A stretch of 64,000 bases of DNA from Monoplex corrugatus (GCA_030674185.1 CM060312.1:7484132-7548131), one strand, 5' to 3'. Shown: positions 1 to 15,174, counted from the stretch's first letter. Notes: generated from the letters alone by a model not told the origin. A program made the numbers and translations.

Positions 1-186
1 TCATACCACACACCTGCACTGAGACTAGTATCACAAAACAGGACAGGCAGTGTGCCTGTCGTCAACCGATTATCACACAATGGAAGTCAGCAAAGTCAAT
101 GCCAACAAAAAACAAAAGCCAAGGCGATGGATCCGTCTCTTTTCATCTGGCCTTAGTTAATCTCTTGTCATGGTTAGTAACAGCAT

Positions 187-298
187 AAACATTTAACTTC
201 AATTTTCACTCCATAGATACTTAACTTCAAATTTCATTACACAAATACTTAACCTCAAATTTCACTACATCAAAACTTAACTTCAAATTTCACTACCC
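187..298. repeat. Four-copy ~28-bp tandem repeat
   Basis: About four diverged copies of a unit with the core ACTTAACTTCAAATTTCA. It lies in the ataxin-7 3' flank or far 3' UTR. Confidence 0.7.
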
Positions 299-642
299 TG
301 TCTGCAAACACACATCAACTACTGTCCACACTAATCACTCAAACACAGTTCTTAAAAGGCAGTGGTTTACTATTTTGGGTTTTTTTTGGTTTTTTTTTGT
401 TTTTTGACAGAGATAAAGAAGAAAATGCCTACACATAATTCACACTACTTTATACTGAAGTACAATGTGGCTATGGTGTCGTCTCTGCAGTGGTGCTTGC
501 AATGTGTCCTTTAGTATTTGACCATGGCACTTAACAAACTGGTTATCTATGCTTGATTATGACTAGTCGAGTCTGTTCTCATCATGTGTACTGACCATGC
601 AGCCATTTGTAATTTCAAACATCCTTGCCCTTGCGGTTCCCA

Positions 643-648
643 TTTATT
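643..648 (-). terminator. Candidate poly(A) signal of the ataxin-7 gene
   Basis: TTTATT on the plus strand reads AATAAA on the minus strand, about 530 nt after the ataxin-7 stop at 1180. It is a candidate cleavage signal for that transcript. No transcript evidence is available. Confidence 0.3.
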
Positions 649-1179
649 CCCCTACATTGTTAGTTCAGTTTGTTCAAAAAACTGGCTTCTACCAGCACAA
701 CCAAATCACAGGCACGTATAATTATAGTCACAATGAGTTTAATTTTTTTCTCCAGTCAATGAGTCCGCTTCCCCTGACAATGGAATCACAGACGAGGACA
801 ACATAGCTCTCAACACCGGCAATACTGTTGCCTGCTCAGCTGTACTGCAAGGAAATGTAGCCAAAAGGTCAGGCAAAGTGTTCAATTCAGAGAGTATGTC
901 TACCAGAGAAAAAAGGGGGCACAGCCTGCCGAGTCAGCAGTTGCCAGGATAGCTGCCGCGGAGGATTAAATCAGATGGACTAAAAAGTGGAGATTTACGA
1001 TTGGAAATGTTGAAAGAAGTCAAACCAGACGTACCAAAGATGACACACTGACATGAGTGGCAAGATCTCCTACACAGACCTGTACGAAGTTAAGTCATTC
1101 TCACTCAACCAGCATACACTTATGGCTCGTTTCTCTGGTCTATATTGCATGGTAACATTTGTCCCCATGCTGACATGTG
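649..1179 (-). other. Probable ataxin-7 3' UTR
   Basis: Noncoding sequence between the ataxin-7 stop codon and a candidate AATAAA on the minus strand. No other gene or repeat was recognised. The short open frames here have no family resemblance. Confidence 0.4.
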
Positions 1180-3101
1180 CTAGGAAATCACTCCTGATGA
1201 AGCGCTGGAGATATGAGGCTGGATATGGATCTCTGTCTTGCCACCACCACTACCACCCGCCACCCCACCCCCACCCCTACCATCTTCAGCAGCGGTGGTG
1301 ACCAGAAGGGTGGGTTGGGGGTGGGTGTGAGGATTGGGTTGCTGGGCAGCGGGCAGAGTGCTCAGTCCCACAGTGTTGACAAGGGGGATGGTGACAGAGA
1401 CTGGCTGCATGGTGATCTTGCCCCCCTTGGTGATGTTGAGCGTGCCTGGCTTGAAGTGGGTCAGCTGGGTGAGGCCTGTGCTGGGACAGAGGGGAGTGCC
1501 CTGGGCCTGGATGAGCCCTGTGGCCTGCAGGGTCTTGGCTGTGGCAGTGGAACCAGGCTGGGCTTGCAGACTGTTGGTCAGGCGGTGCTGTTGTTGGCTG
1601 TGACCGCTGCTGCTGACCGTTGCCACATGCAATTTGTCACCTTGAGAATAACAAACACTCAATGCTTAACAACAGAAGTATAGGAATACATCATACAGCT
1701 ACTGTCTGGTTATCTGATGGCACAGGTCACAACAGGAGTCAATTAACGTCACATGATTGCAATCTTGTCAGTTTGCTAAACTAGTGACTGAAACCAAACC
1801 CGTTAACAGTTCCAGCAGCTATTCTGTATCTGTTGTAAGACTTACATCTCTTCATATACATTTGTTTGTATACTGCCTCTCTAAATATGTAATGTGTGTG
1901 TGTATGGTGTGAGTGGTAGTGTCAGAAAATACATAACCATGGGTCGTGTCATGGTCACAAGTGTTAAAACAGTCACACAAAATGGAGGAATAAACAATGC
2001 CACACTGCTACAGTTATGGCCTATTCTGGTTGTGATAGTCATAAAGAGTTATTTTTGCACTAGCTGTGAGTGATCAAACCGTCAATAGATGACCTACATA
2101 ATAGGTGTATGTGTTTCCATTTGTTCCTTTGCTGTCACTGTCAACTGCCCTAGTTTGAACACTAACTTATCTTTGACATCTTCCCTCTTTACAGTCTTCA
2201 GATGTGGAAGTTTGAACAATAATTCCTGACAGGAAACAAAATGAAATGACCTTCAGCCATGAGCCTAACTGTATCAGCATTATGAGCCCTGATCAAGTTG
2301 GTTGTCGAAGGAATCAGTCACATTCACAGGCTGCCTTGCTGGCTGCCATGTCACCTGCTACACTGTAAGTGTGACATACGTCTCAAAGTCACATTCCTAA
2401 ACTTATTCCACGAGATCATCTTTTATTTCAACAGCTGACAGTTCAAATTTCCTCCTGTCATGCTTCATTATTTCTTGTCAGATTTAGTCCCATTCACTTT
2501 GAGAATAGGCTTTTATTTCATCAAACTCAGTATGTCTGCAGCAACCAATGAGAAACGAGGTCAAACATCATCACATCTTGCTTCAAGTGCACGCGTCTTT
2601 TTTGTGTGAATAAAAGTGTTGCGCCAACATTCTAGAACAATAAAAGCCTTTTACTGGACCATTCTGGGGGTTTCCTACCATGTTGGGCACTTCCTCTAGT
2701 GATAAAACGCAGTTAGCATCAGCATATGATGGGAAAAGTACTGCACACATGCTCCTACCAACTCCTGCTATGAAATCTGGTGGCATGAAAATGATCATGG
2801 TTTCCTTCTGCTACAAATGCAACAGGGTTATGCACTTTCTACACAAACCTAATGACTTTCCAACTTTATGGCCCCAAGACTAATAATCAAACACGACATA
2901 AGAAAATGCAATTGCATGAACAGGTATGTTCAATCAAAAAGGGAAAAATGACTTTCTAAAAAAAAAAAAGGTGTACACATGACACACACACACACACACA
3001 CACACATTCAACACAATTCAAAAATTGTTTTCACACACAGCCACACAAAATTCAATGATGTACATAACATGTTATGCAATTTGAGAAAACACACTCTTCC
3101 C

Positions 3102-3146
<45 letters not shown>

Positions 3147-3157
3147 TCACTCACTCA

Positions 3158-3193
<36 letters not shown>

Positions 3194-3247
3194 CTCTTTC
3201 CACACACACACACAAAACACACACACACACACACTCTCTCTCTCTCA

Positions 3248-3282
<35 letters not shown>

Positions 3283-3295
3283 ACACACACACACA

Positions 3296-3359
<64 letters not shown>

Positions 3360-3434
3360 ACACACTCTCACACACACACACACTCACACACACACTCTCC
3401 ACACTCACCACACACTCACACACACACTCTCACA

Positions 3435-3478
<44 letters not shown>

Positions 3479-6400
3479 CTCACACTCTCTCACACACACA
3501 CACTCACAAACCATTCAAACAAGGTCCAAATTAAACTGATGAAACCTTGCTACGGGAAATCTTACCTTTGGCATGTGTGATATGACCAGTGATCTTTTTT
3601 ATTTCTCTAAATTGTGGTTGAATAATCTGCTGCGGTGCATTCTTAATCACTGTGAAAAACCATGCACAACAATGTCAGTGAACAGAGAAAACATTAAAAA
3701 CTTTGTCAAACCTAGATCATGTTTTCAAAACCCAACATTTCAGACTTTAAAAAAAAGGCACACTATTATCTACAAATGAACCCTGATGGAAATGAAGCAA
3801 GATGACACATGAAATACATACGGACACAGTTTACTGTGTACTTACACTACTGATTACAATATATGAAGCTGCTAAAATATGTAAGCAAGAATGAACACAG
3901 TAAAATAAATGCAGACCTAAGTGGCCATATTGTTCATGAAATGTAAGCTTACATTTACATGGAAAAACATACACACCGATAAAGTTAGGTTGTGTATATA
4001 CCTGCAGATGGAATGATGCCATTTGCCAGAGATGCTGTGGTCAACGTTACTTGCTGTGGAGTTCCAGACTCCTGCAACAAATCACACACCACCTCATTAA
4101 TTGATACGCACAAAAAAAGCCCCACAACTAAACATCAAAACCACAAAATACATCTGTCTCTCAAAATTTAAACAATCCTCAAATGTTTATCATAATATGC
4201 ACTCTGAAAATGAAACAAAACTTGCGTAACAACAGAGATAAAGCCTAGAACAACCATGTGAAAAAACATGAAACACACAAGTATCCTTATTCAACAATTC
4301 ATAATACTATTTTGTTATTTGTATTAATAAGCTATAACCTTGCCATTTGATTAGCTGATATGATACAAAGCAGCACAGCATCTGATAAGAGGTTTGCATA
4401 CTTAATTTACACAGTGATTCAAGTTTTCACATGACTGGTAAAAAGTCCCCTCAAACCTGACAACACCCACATCATCAATCTGATGTACACTGTTCAAAAA
4501 CAAAGCTGATTTCATTGCAGTATTACATTCAACTGTTCAATTGTCAATTCTTTACAGGTTGTATAACAATCACAGTTTTCCTGTAATTAAAGTAGGACTG
4601 TTTGACCACTTTATCATGAACCGCTTCAGGCATGCAAAAGATCATCGGAAAACAAACAACAACTGAACTTGGCATCTATCATGATGCTAGACAGCCAAAG
4701 CAATTCCCAATCTGTCAGAGAGGGTAAAGACTTCAAGACTTTTTTCGATAGTGAAAATAATCAGTTCAGTTTGATTCCAGCATAACTTAGCTGGTGACAT
4801 GTTTGACATTACAAACCAAATGACAGTAACATGTTCATTTACCATTTCAAAAGGATTTAGTTATGATATCAAACCTCTTGCAGAAAGTAAATCATATAAC
4901 ACAAATCTGGAACAGCATATAAAATCAATGCACATGCTGTAACCTGATTTTTTGTTTTGTTTCATTGTGTTAAAATTTATATCTTCCTGGAGATCTACAT
5001 AAAAATAATTAACAAGGGATGTACCCTCTGTGTTATTTGCCAAATTCCGTGGCAGGCTAATGGTTAACCCTTTGACTCCTGCAGCCTGCCCAACAGCATC
5101 CTTCTTTGTCAACCATGCTGGAAGAGCAAAAACTTAACCCTTTGACTCCTCACCCTATCCACCAGCTTCTGCAGGAAGCTGGTGGATAGGTGAGGGAGTC
5201 AAAGGATTAAGTTTTTGCAGTTTGGTAGATAGGGTGCAGGTGGCAAAGGGTTAATCACTATATGAAAATTCGAGTCTGGTTGACAGTGACAAAGGAATAC
5301 AGCAATGATAAACACTCACACTGACAGTTCTGAAGATAGTGTTGGGGTTGACAGTGACAAAAGAGTGAAAGGAATAAGAGAGTACAGCAATGATAAACAC
5401 TCACACTGACAGTTCTGAAGATAGTGTTGGGGTTGACAGTGACAAAAGAGTGAAAGGAATAAGAGAGTACAGCAATGATAAACACTCACACTGACAGTTC
5501 TGAAGATAGTGTTGGGGTTGACAGTAATGGAGGAGCAGGCCTGCGTGGTGGTGATGGTGCTACTGGTCAATGTCACAAGTGTCGAGTTTCCTCCACCATT
5601 GCCCCCTCCACTGAACGATGACACAGGAGCCAGCACCGCTCCCTGCAAACTTCCATCTACCAAGACAGCATTGGGTGGCACAGCTGTCAGCAAACTGCTG
5701 CCTTGTAAAGCACGTAATGTTTCAAGAGTGCCTGATATTTTATGAGTGCTATGTTTGGTGGCAGCAAGGCGACTTCTTTTAATGTTTTTATCTTCAGCAG
5801 TGGCACTGACAGCCTGCGCAGCAGCAAGCTCCGCCAGTTGTGTGCCTGTGATGTTGAGGTACTGGCCATTGACCAAGGGGTCGATACCAGTGAGCACCAA
5901 ACTGAAGTCTTTGACAATATTGGCTTTTTGTCCCTGCCCCTGCTGTTTGCTGGTGGGAAGAGTGGCGCTCAAACCCAGTGTGGCCGCATTGGCCAGGTTG
6001 ATGCTGGGGATGGTGATGGCCGTTAAAGGGGTGGTGGCAGAATGACTGTTCACACCGGACACTGGGGTCAATAATGCAGACTGTTGCTGAGACACGCGGG
6101 TACCATCCACGCCGGCCAGACTCACCCCCGTACCTGTGGCCACAGTCAGACCCACACCTGTGCCCTGAAGCTGGATTGTGCTGGACGCTGGGTTGCTACT
6201 GAGTTGACTGCTACCACTACGTTTCCGTTTTACCGACTGACTGCCCAGTGCTTGGGACAAGGACATAGTCCCTCTGGGTAGCCCTGTACTGTTGCTTCCT
6301 GCAGAGTTGTCTGGTGTTTTGGTGGGTTTGAGCAACGCTGCTGCCAGTGTGGGTATTGCTATGGTGGTGGGGGTGACAGAAACGCCGGAGGACACTGCTA

Positions 6401-9400
6401 AGCCCGTCACATTGAGAGAGTGTGATGACAATGACTTGGCCTTGTGTTTGAGGAGAGGCTTGCCCAACAGACCAGAGCCAGCATTCATCGGGCCACCAAT
6501 GGTAAAGCTGACCGTCTGTCGCTGATGGGCCAGACCAGAATCCACCATGTTGAACTCGTAAGGATCTTTGGAGTTGACAGACATCTGAGGCTCCTTGGGC
6601 AGTTTTGATTCCACACAGAGTTTTCTGCACATCAAGTACTATACATTTCAAACAATGGTCCAACATGCATAGCTCACACTCCTGTACAGAACTATGATTT
6701 AAAAGTACAGGTTGCATAATACAGCTTAACAATATTTACTACTCATTCATCAAGGTCAGCCAAGAAGTCAAAGTACCTGTGAAGACAAGACAATACATAC
6801 AGTACTGTTTTTTCTCCAGTAACACTTAATAAACATACTTACCATAACTCCCGAGTGCTAATATCCTACAGTTATTACCTGTTTCAGCCTTGTCAAAGCT
6901 AGAAGCTGCGCTGCTACCATCGAAATCAAAGAAGGAACGAGAACCCTCGCTACTATCACAGGCTGACCTGTACCCTAAATCTTCCTCTTCTGAGATGAAC
7001 TATGGCAAGCTGTACAAAACAGGGTAACCGAAAGAACTATAAAACCATATACAGCAGGGAGGTTGGATAGCAACGAAATGCATGACAAGGTAAGTTTGTT
7101 TATTATGTGTTACTGTAGGGAAAAAATGTCACTTTAGTTACGCATACTATCCTGTGATTTGTGAGTGCAGAACAGAGCAAAAGGATGGAGAGCTCACCTG
7201 AGTTAAGGTTTTGAGGGGAGTATTTGAAGCAAGACGCTGTCTACTGTGCAATGATAGCAGATGCTATACCTCTGGGGCCATCCTCCTGCAGGTGGGACAT
7301 CCCAAGATAAAAGTGGATGAATGTGCCTGGGATAATCAGTACGCCACGTATAAGACACTCTGTAGGCTATGTAGTGGGTGAAAGCCAAGGGGGATGACCA
7401 GGCCCTAATTATATGAAGTTTGGGGACAATACCAGCCAAGTCTGCACCTGACCTCCACTAAGCCGTGGAGATCACTGTCACGAACTGTCGAGAGATGCTG
7501 GAGTGTCTGATATCCTGCATATAGCTTTCGTTCTGAGAGATGAGCAGTTGACAGCTATCTGCTCTAAGAACACTGGTTCATCTGACATTTCTAAAGAGCT
7601 CTACCTGACACAGAAAAACGATCCTCCTCATCAGCGCCCAGAATGGAAGAAAAGGATCTGATGAGGATCATAGGAGAAAGCTCACCTGAGGATTGATTTC
7701 TGGCTAAGAATTTAAGGAAAAAAAACAAAGTGAAAATAAACCGTCTGGCTCTGAGTGATGTCATGAGCTTAAGAGTGAGATACTTGAACCAAATATACCA
7801 GATGGACTGACTGTTATTGTTTAAAGCCCCGCTGACTGCTTAGAGTCATATCAGGGCTATAACCGTTTCAAAGCACATACAATACTTCAACAGGAAAAAA
7901 TAAAGTAAAGAAAATTAAGTACACATATCAATGCATTTGCGCTCATAATCCAAGGAGATGCCCCTGGCGTGGATCACTCTGTCCAATTTATCACACAGGA
8001 GATTTAAAAAAACATACCTGAACACAAATTTAAACATAATTGAGGACACCAAAACAAAAGGGCCTAACTGACCTAAAATTGCTTCCGCAGATCTCATTTC
8101 CCTTGAGCCAAAAATGCATTTATGTACCCAATAAGTGATCTCAATAGAACGTATACAAGACTCTATCGAACACATACAGGTGAATGGACCAGCAAGGCAG
8201 AAAGTAGGAAAATGGACTTGTATGGTGGAAGATGTAGCATGGATAGGACCAAGAACAGGTACAGAGTAATGTGTATTTGGGGTTTCAGGTGTCACTGATT
8301 GCTAAGCCGCTGAGTGAACAATATCCCTAGCTGAGGATCATTTGACAAGGGCCCAAAATCTGACCAAGAGTAGTACAAACCTCTGCTTGGCCAAAGAAAG
8401 TTTAGTAGAAAGATAAGCAAGGAAGTCAGTGACCTGGATCAGAGCTGGAAAGAAGTAAATTGTCTGAAAGACTGGAAAGTAGACCAGTGTCCAGAGGCCA
8501 TCTAGGCCCCTAGCGAGGTGCTGAGGCAAACCTCTTGCTAGAAGATCTGGGGGCGAAGTCCCCTGGAAGATTTTTTTTACTTTTAACAAAGCAAACTGTG
8601 GTCTCTCCTTGCACTATATCAACACATGTGGATGATATTTCCTAACATTTCACTTCATGTTGCAAACACTGGACAAAAAGACAACTTGTTGAACTTTGTC
8701 AGAACTGACAGTTTCAAGCATAGATTCCCACAAATAAGGAAGCAACAGTTGTTCTATTGTACATAGTAGTGTCACAACAGTTTTCGTCGGCATATGGAAA
8801 ACATCAGAAGTCAATAAACATTGCCAGTCTAGGGGTTAATCTACAGAACCTGAAAATCCATTACTTAAGTAGGAAAATACCTCAATAATATAGAATGGGG
8901 TAAAAATCCTGCATTTAGTGTACTTACTTATGAGGGGGTGGGTTGAACTGTCTCTCCAAGGCACTAATGAATGCTGCACGTGTATGATCCGTATTCCGTG
9001 AAAATAGAGGCAATCCACTCCGAGCCACTCGTGCACCAAATGTACATGCCTGTAATCAAACATTCTTTCTTCACAATCCTGATAAGCCCGTATTCTGTAC
9101 TAATGGCATGGCCCTACACACCAAGGTTTACACACAGTACAACTACAGGACTCAAACTTTTTAAACATAATGGAAATGATCATTTAAATATTCAGCAAAG
9201 TGATTTCTGAAAAAAAATGCTTCTCTGTAGTCATGATTGGCAGAAAAAGACTGATGGGCATGAAGGGATGGACAAAGCATACATGAGAGTACGTTTAAAC
9301 AGGGAACTGAACTGAAACAACAGTTAATCCAAAATAGGAAATCAAAACATGCACAGTGATAACACCGACTACACACAAGCACATGAAAAACACATTCAAT

Positions 9401-12400
9401 TCAGAAACCATTTCATGCCAGATATTCTGTGCTAGGGATATCACTAACTTAAATCTTAAGAATCGACACTGTATCATAATAACTGAGATAAAAGAAAATG
9501 ACAAAATTCTGAGTTAACCCTTTGACTCCTGCATCCTATCTACCAACTATAAAAACTTAACCTTTTGACTCCCTTACCTTATCCACCAGCTTCCTTCAGG
9601 AAGCCGGTGGATAGGATGAGGGAGTCATTAAGACATTGTTTTGCTAGCATGGCTGATAATGCAGGGTGCTGGTGGACAGATGGAGGGTTGATCAAGACTT
9701 ACCGCTGCAGGTCGTGGATGATGATTGACGTAAGTAACATCCTGTTTCTCCTGTGCACTCTCCCCTTCTTTCTCACTGGACTGTGACAAGCGAGTGTCAC
9801 TGGACTGTGACAAGCGGATGTTGGTATCGCCAACAGGTGAGGCTTCCTCTTTGATTGTAAAACTGGATGGGAATGTACCACCTGGGGTCAGTCTGAAACA
9901 TCCACAGCAGACAATGCTAAACAATTAAGAACTGCTTAAAAACTGAAAGAGAAAGCAGTGATATTCGGATATGTATATAGCGTATATCTAGACAGCAATA
10001 ATAATCATGAATTAATGATGAACATTGAATGTTGGTTGTACAGGCAAATAGTAAAACCTTGTTGATGACAAACTTGTTGCTCTTAAAATAACACCATTAC
10101 AGACAAAATCTGCCTTTATTTTGTTTTGCTCATTTCATGTAAACTTTCATGCGGCTTCTCTCTCTTAAGAGAGCTGTGGACTCATTCCCTACTCTCAACA
10201 TAAAACATGGCCTGTTTGCCTTAGTGCCTCTACCATTCTGGTGGTGTCAGCTGAGTCCTGCAAGTCCACCTCCAAACTTGCCTGCTTCCACTTAAACATT
10301 TTACCAGTGCGCAGAGTTCTGCTAGGCTAAAAGAGCCTGCCAATTGTCTGAGCATGATGAATTCCTCCAGAACAAACTCAGACTCTTGTTACATGGTTTC
10401 TTCAACAGCTTTGACGATAAAGCAGAAAGATTTCTCAACACACATTCCAACAAAGAGAGTTCTTGAATACTATATAGAACTGATAATGTTGTACGGTTGT
10501 GAGGCGTAAACAGTCAACAAGCAAAGCCAGAACAAGATTGAGGCAGCAGAGATGTGGTTTCTAAGAAGAATGTTGAGAGTTCCATGGACAGCAAAGAAAA
10601 CAAACGAGACAGTCTTGATGGAGGCAGACACAAGAAGATCATAAGGAAGATCAGGAAAAGACAAGGTAACATTTACAAGGCCATTTTAAGAGGAAAGGGG
10701 AATTAGAGCACTTGGTCTGAACAGGAAAGGTGGAGGGAAAGAGAGTGCCAGGTAGACCCAGGAAGAAAATATTGGATGGATTTGCAGGATGGCTGAGGAC
10801 AGAGAGGGTGGAAGATGTGCTTGCCGCAGCAAGGGATAGATACACAATGAAGGCCATGATTGCCAACACCATGCGGCAGGGCACTTGATGATGATGACAT
10901 TCCCGCAACCTGTTTCAAGTAGTAAAGAGATCAAATAACAGGTAACGTACAAACTTCAATTCAGACTACTATCAAGGAACAAAAACTCTGAAAATGGAAA
11001 CAGATGCTTTACCAAGGTTGGCCAATAACCCTGAGTTTATAGGGGCGTGAGGTGGTACAGACCTCAGATTTTCTTCAGGCCAGCATCATGAAAGCGGTGT
11101 CCATCTTCTCTTGCATATAGCTATTATCTTCCTCAATCCTCATGAAAACAGTGTCATCTACTCTCCTATATAATATAATAATAATATATTTTATTTATAT
11201 AGCGCAAAATCTTGATAAAATCAAATCTAAGCGCTGAGCATATACATGCATACATACCTACATACATATGAGCGTATACATGCATACATACATGCATACA
11301 TACTTACATACATAAATCTAAGCTGAGCGTATACATGCATACATACATAAATCTAAGCGTATATATACATACATACATACATATGTACGCACATGCATAC
11401 ATAATAATTACAATATTTATATATCGCAAAATCTCGACAAAATCAAATCCAAGCGCCGAAAAGACACACACGCACGCACGCACACACACACACACACACG
11501 CATGGCCACAAATGGGGAGAAAGAATAAAAGCAATAAAAGCAAGAATAAAAGCAATGGAAAACCACAGAGAGCACATCATATACAATTATATATTAAAAC
11601 AAAGTGATTCCCCTCCGAGCGGAGACAGGCTGCAGAGGGGGGTTGAGTGAGGTTAGGATTTTATGCAGAGGAGAAAAGGTGAGTTTTGAGAGCGGACTTG
11701 AAGGAGACAAAAGTAGGTTGCTGACGACTGAGAGAGGAAGTTTGTTCCAGGAGAGTGGACCAGAAACAGAGAAGGCTCGTGGACCACAGGTATTGAGCTT
11801 AGTGCGTGGAAAGCGAAAAGTCAGAGGATCGGAGGCAGAGCGGAGGGTACGTGAGGGAACATAGATCTCAAGTAGGCTTGACAGGTAATCGGGGGGCTGC
11901 GTTATTGAGGCTTTTGTAGCACATGGTGTCTAGTTTGTACTGTATGCGCTTTGATACAGGGAGCCAGTGAAGTTGTGCCAGGAGAGGAGATATGTGGTCA
12001 GCTTTTTTCTTTTTGAGTACAAGCGTACCGAGCGGTAATTGAATGTCAGAGCCCAGAAGAGTGAATTGCAATAGTCAATGCGAGACATTATGAAGGAGAG
12101 AACGAGTTTTGCAGTTGTTTCGACAGAGAGATACTTCCTGATCAGGCTTATACGATGGAGATGATAGTAGCAAGATCTGGCAGTTTGAGAAACAAAGTTG
12201 TTCATGGACAGGGTAGAGTCAATGCAGACACCAAGGTTTTTAGCTGAATCAGAAATTGGGACTGATGTGTTACATAATGGGAAAGAAAGAGGAGGCAGCT
12301 GGGAAAGTTTCTGACGGGTGCCAATGAGGACAGCTTCTGTCTTGTCGTCATTAAGCTGAAGTTTGTTGAACGTCATCCAGTTCTTAATGTCCGAGTAACA

Positions 12401-15125
12401 CTCAGTGGTGCGAGTCAACAGGCGCTGTATATTATCAGGTGAGTCACTGTCTTGAAGTTGGGTGTCATCAGCATAGAAGTGGTGTTTTATAGAGTGGGAG
12501 TTGATGATGGTGGACAGGGGGGAGGTATAAAGAGTGAAAAGAACAGGGCCAAGGACAGATCCTTGTGGAACACCACAGGTCAGGTATGCAGGTTGAGAGT
12601 AAGTGCCATTGATGAGAACAGTTTGTTTTCTGTTTGATAAATACGAAGTGAACCAGGAGAGAGCAATGTCAGAGATGCCAAAAGTATGATGAAGTCTAGA
12701 AAGGAGAATACCATGGTCAATGGTATCGAAGGCTGCAGACAGATCAAGGAGTGTGAGGAGAGAGACTTTGCCAGTATCAGTTGCAAGGAGGAGATTGTTG
12801 AGAATGTGTAGTAGGGCAGTTTCAATGCTATGGCACTGGCGGTAGGCTGACTGGAAAGGATTGAGGAGATTGTTGGCAGACAGGTGAAGTTCAGCTGGTT
12901 GAGGACGACCTTTTCAAGGAGTTTTGACAAGAAAGAGAGATTAGAGATAGGCCGGTAATTTTTCAGTTCATTTGGGTCTAAATTGTGTTTCTTGAGGAGA
13001 GGGTGAACAATAGCAGACTTGAAAGAATCTGGGACGTTCCAGTTTGAGAGAAGTGTTGATGATGTCAGTGATGAATGGGAGGAGAGTAGGGAGACAGTCG
13101 GAGTAGAGAGAACCTGGAAGCTATATCTTCCTCAATCCTCATGAAAACAGTGTCTATCTACTCTCCTATACAGCTATATCTTCCTCAACCTCATGAAAAC
13201 AGTGTCTATCTACTCTCCTATATAGCTATCTTTTCCTCAATCCTCATGAAAAGTCTATCTACTCTCCTATATAGCTATATCTTCCTCAATCCAGAACAGG
13301 ATCAGATAACCATTCACATCTGGGGGGAATAGAGACCACATGCTTAAAAGTTTTTCTCGAGACAGTACATTGGAAATGTTATTTTCCCAGTATCACAATC
13401 AGACAAATGACAAACTTTCAATAACAACAACAACAAAAACCCTGCCAAGAATAGCATGCCAGTACTGTTGACAACTCTGAACTCACTTCTGGAAAACAGC
13501 AGCACTGAGAGCAGGTCGCTGAGATCGGACGGAACGTGGTATGGTTGACTGGGATAGCAAAGCTGTAGCAGCAGATTTCACATCGCGATGGACTGACAAA
13601 TCAGAATGACCCAGTTTAAAGGCCGAAACTGCTGCTAGGGCTGCAGGAGAGGTCACGGCAGTCACTAATGTTGGAGTAGCAGCTGTGGAGGAGTTCGTTG
13701 AAGCAGGTACACCAGCATTAGCAGTGGCTTGTTCTTCAGCTTTGGCTTTCAACAAGGCTTCCTTTGCTGCCTTGTGATCTTTCAGCAAATCATCAAATGA
13801 TTTCTTACGTCCTGGAACTGCCCGTCGCAGCCCCAAAGCATGAGTCTGCGCAAGGAGAAAAAAAAAGCTTATCAATCTGAATCTATGCAACACAAGTCAT
13901 TTGACATTTGAGCAACTCTCACAAGGTCTGAGCATCAACTATTACATACAACTGAAATTTCACGCCAATTTCATGAGGGTTTATTTTTGTTTATCAACGG
14001 TGATTTCAGCACTGAGAAACGGAGGAATAGAAAGAATTACAGATAATTCCGACTGAATTTCAATTAACAGTTTTCAAGTTGGAAATGAGCGGAATTTGCA
14101 ATCACATTTTAATATCAAAATTGCACTCCCTGGATTTACTTTTTTCAAATCATTCAAGTGCTTCATTCGGACAGAATGTATTTCTTTTGCTTTGTGATGT
14201 CATATCATGTCAAGTGCCAATCATCAGGTTATTTCTATCATTCTAACTTTGCAAACAAGCGTAACCAAAAAAAGTAACATTTAACATCATGCTTAACCCT
14301 TTGACTCCCGCATTCTATCCACCAACTGCAAAAAAAACAACAACAAAAAAACGTAACCCTTTGACTCTCTCACCCTGTCCACCAGTTTCCTGGAGGAAGC
14401 TGATAGGATAGGGTGAAAGGGAATCAAAGAGTTAAGTTTCTTGCTTTGCTAGCATGGTTGGCAAATGCAGGATACTGGTAGACTGGGTGCGGTAGTCAAA
14501 AGGTTAAAAAAAAACGATAAAAAAACCACTTGATACTGTTGAAAATGGCCTTTATTTAGTGTTTTCAACGCAAGATACTGTCTCAGACAACTTGCAGCAA
14601 TTACAGCATCATACTGTTTACCATTTGTGGAGCAATGCCGACAGTCACAGCCATTTATGTGTAACATTTTCATCTAAAGTTGATAGATTTTTTGCTTCAT
14701 AATTTTTCATAAACAAACAAGACATGAAACTTTTTGTAACTACTTTATGTGTAACCTTTTCCTACATCAAAATCTGACCCATTTTTTCCTTCATAGCGTT
14801 TTCACAAACAAACAAGACATGAAACTTTGTCTAACAACTTTTCATTCCATTTACTTTCATCTACAGAAGAACACAGTCTCTTTTCAATGATACTGATCAA
14901 AATAATGTGACAGAAATGTCATCTTCTAGAGTTATTCATATGCAATAATCCAATTTCATAGACTTAGCAGCCAACAGGGCTCCAACATTCCAGATCAAAC
15001 CAATGATTACTTTTATTTGAATATAACTTGAACATGCGCAAGATATTTCATTACCTTCAGGCTGATCAAGAGACAATAATATGGTCATGAACAAATACGT
15101 ATTACTGTATTTTTTAACACTCAGG

Positions 15126-15174
<49 letters not shown>

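Noticed and set aside
1213..1683. Plus-strand frames opposite ataxin-7 exon 13
   Set aside because: Shadow of the minus-strand exon, whose frame, splice phase and stop fit the gene.
2979..3580. Long His/Thr and Cys/Val open frames
   Set aside because: They are translations of (CA)n/(GT)n microsatellite in several frames and both strands at once; no protein signal.
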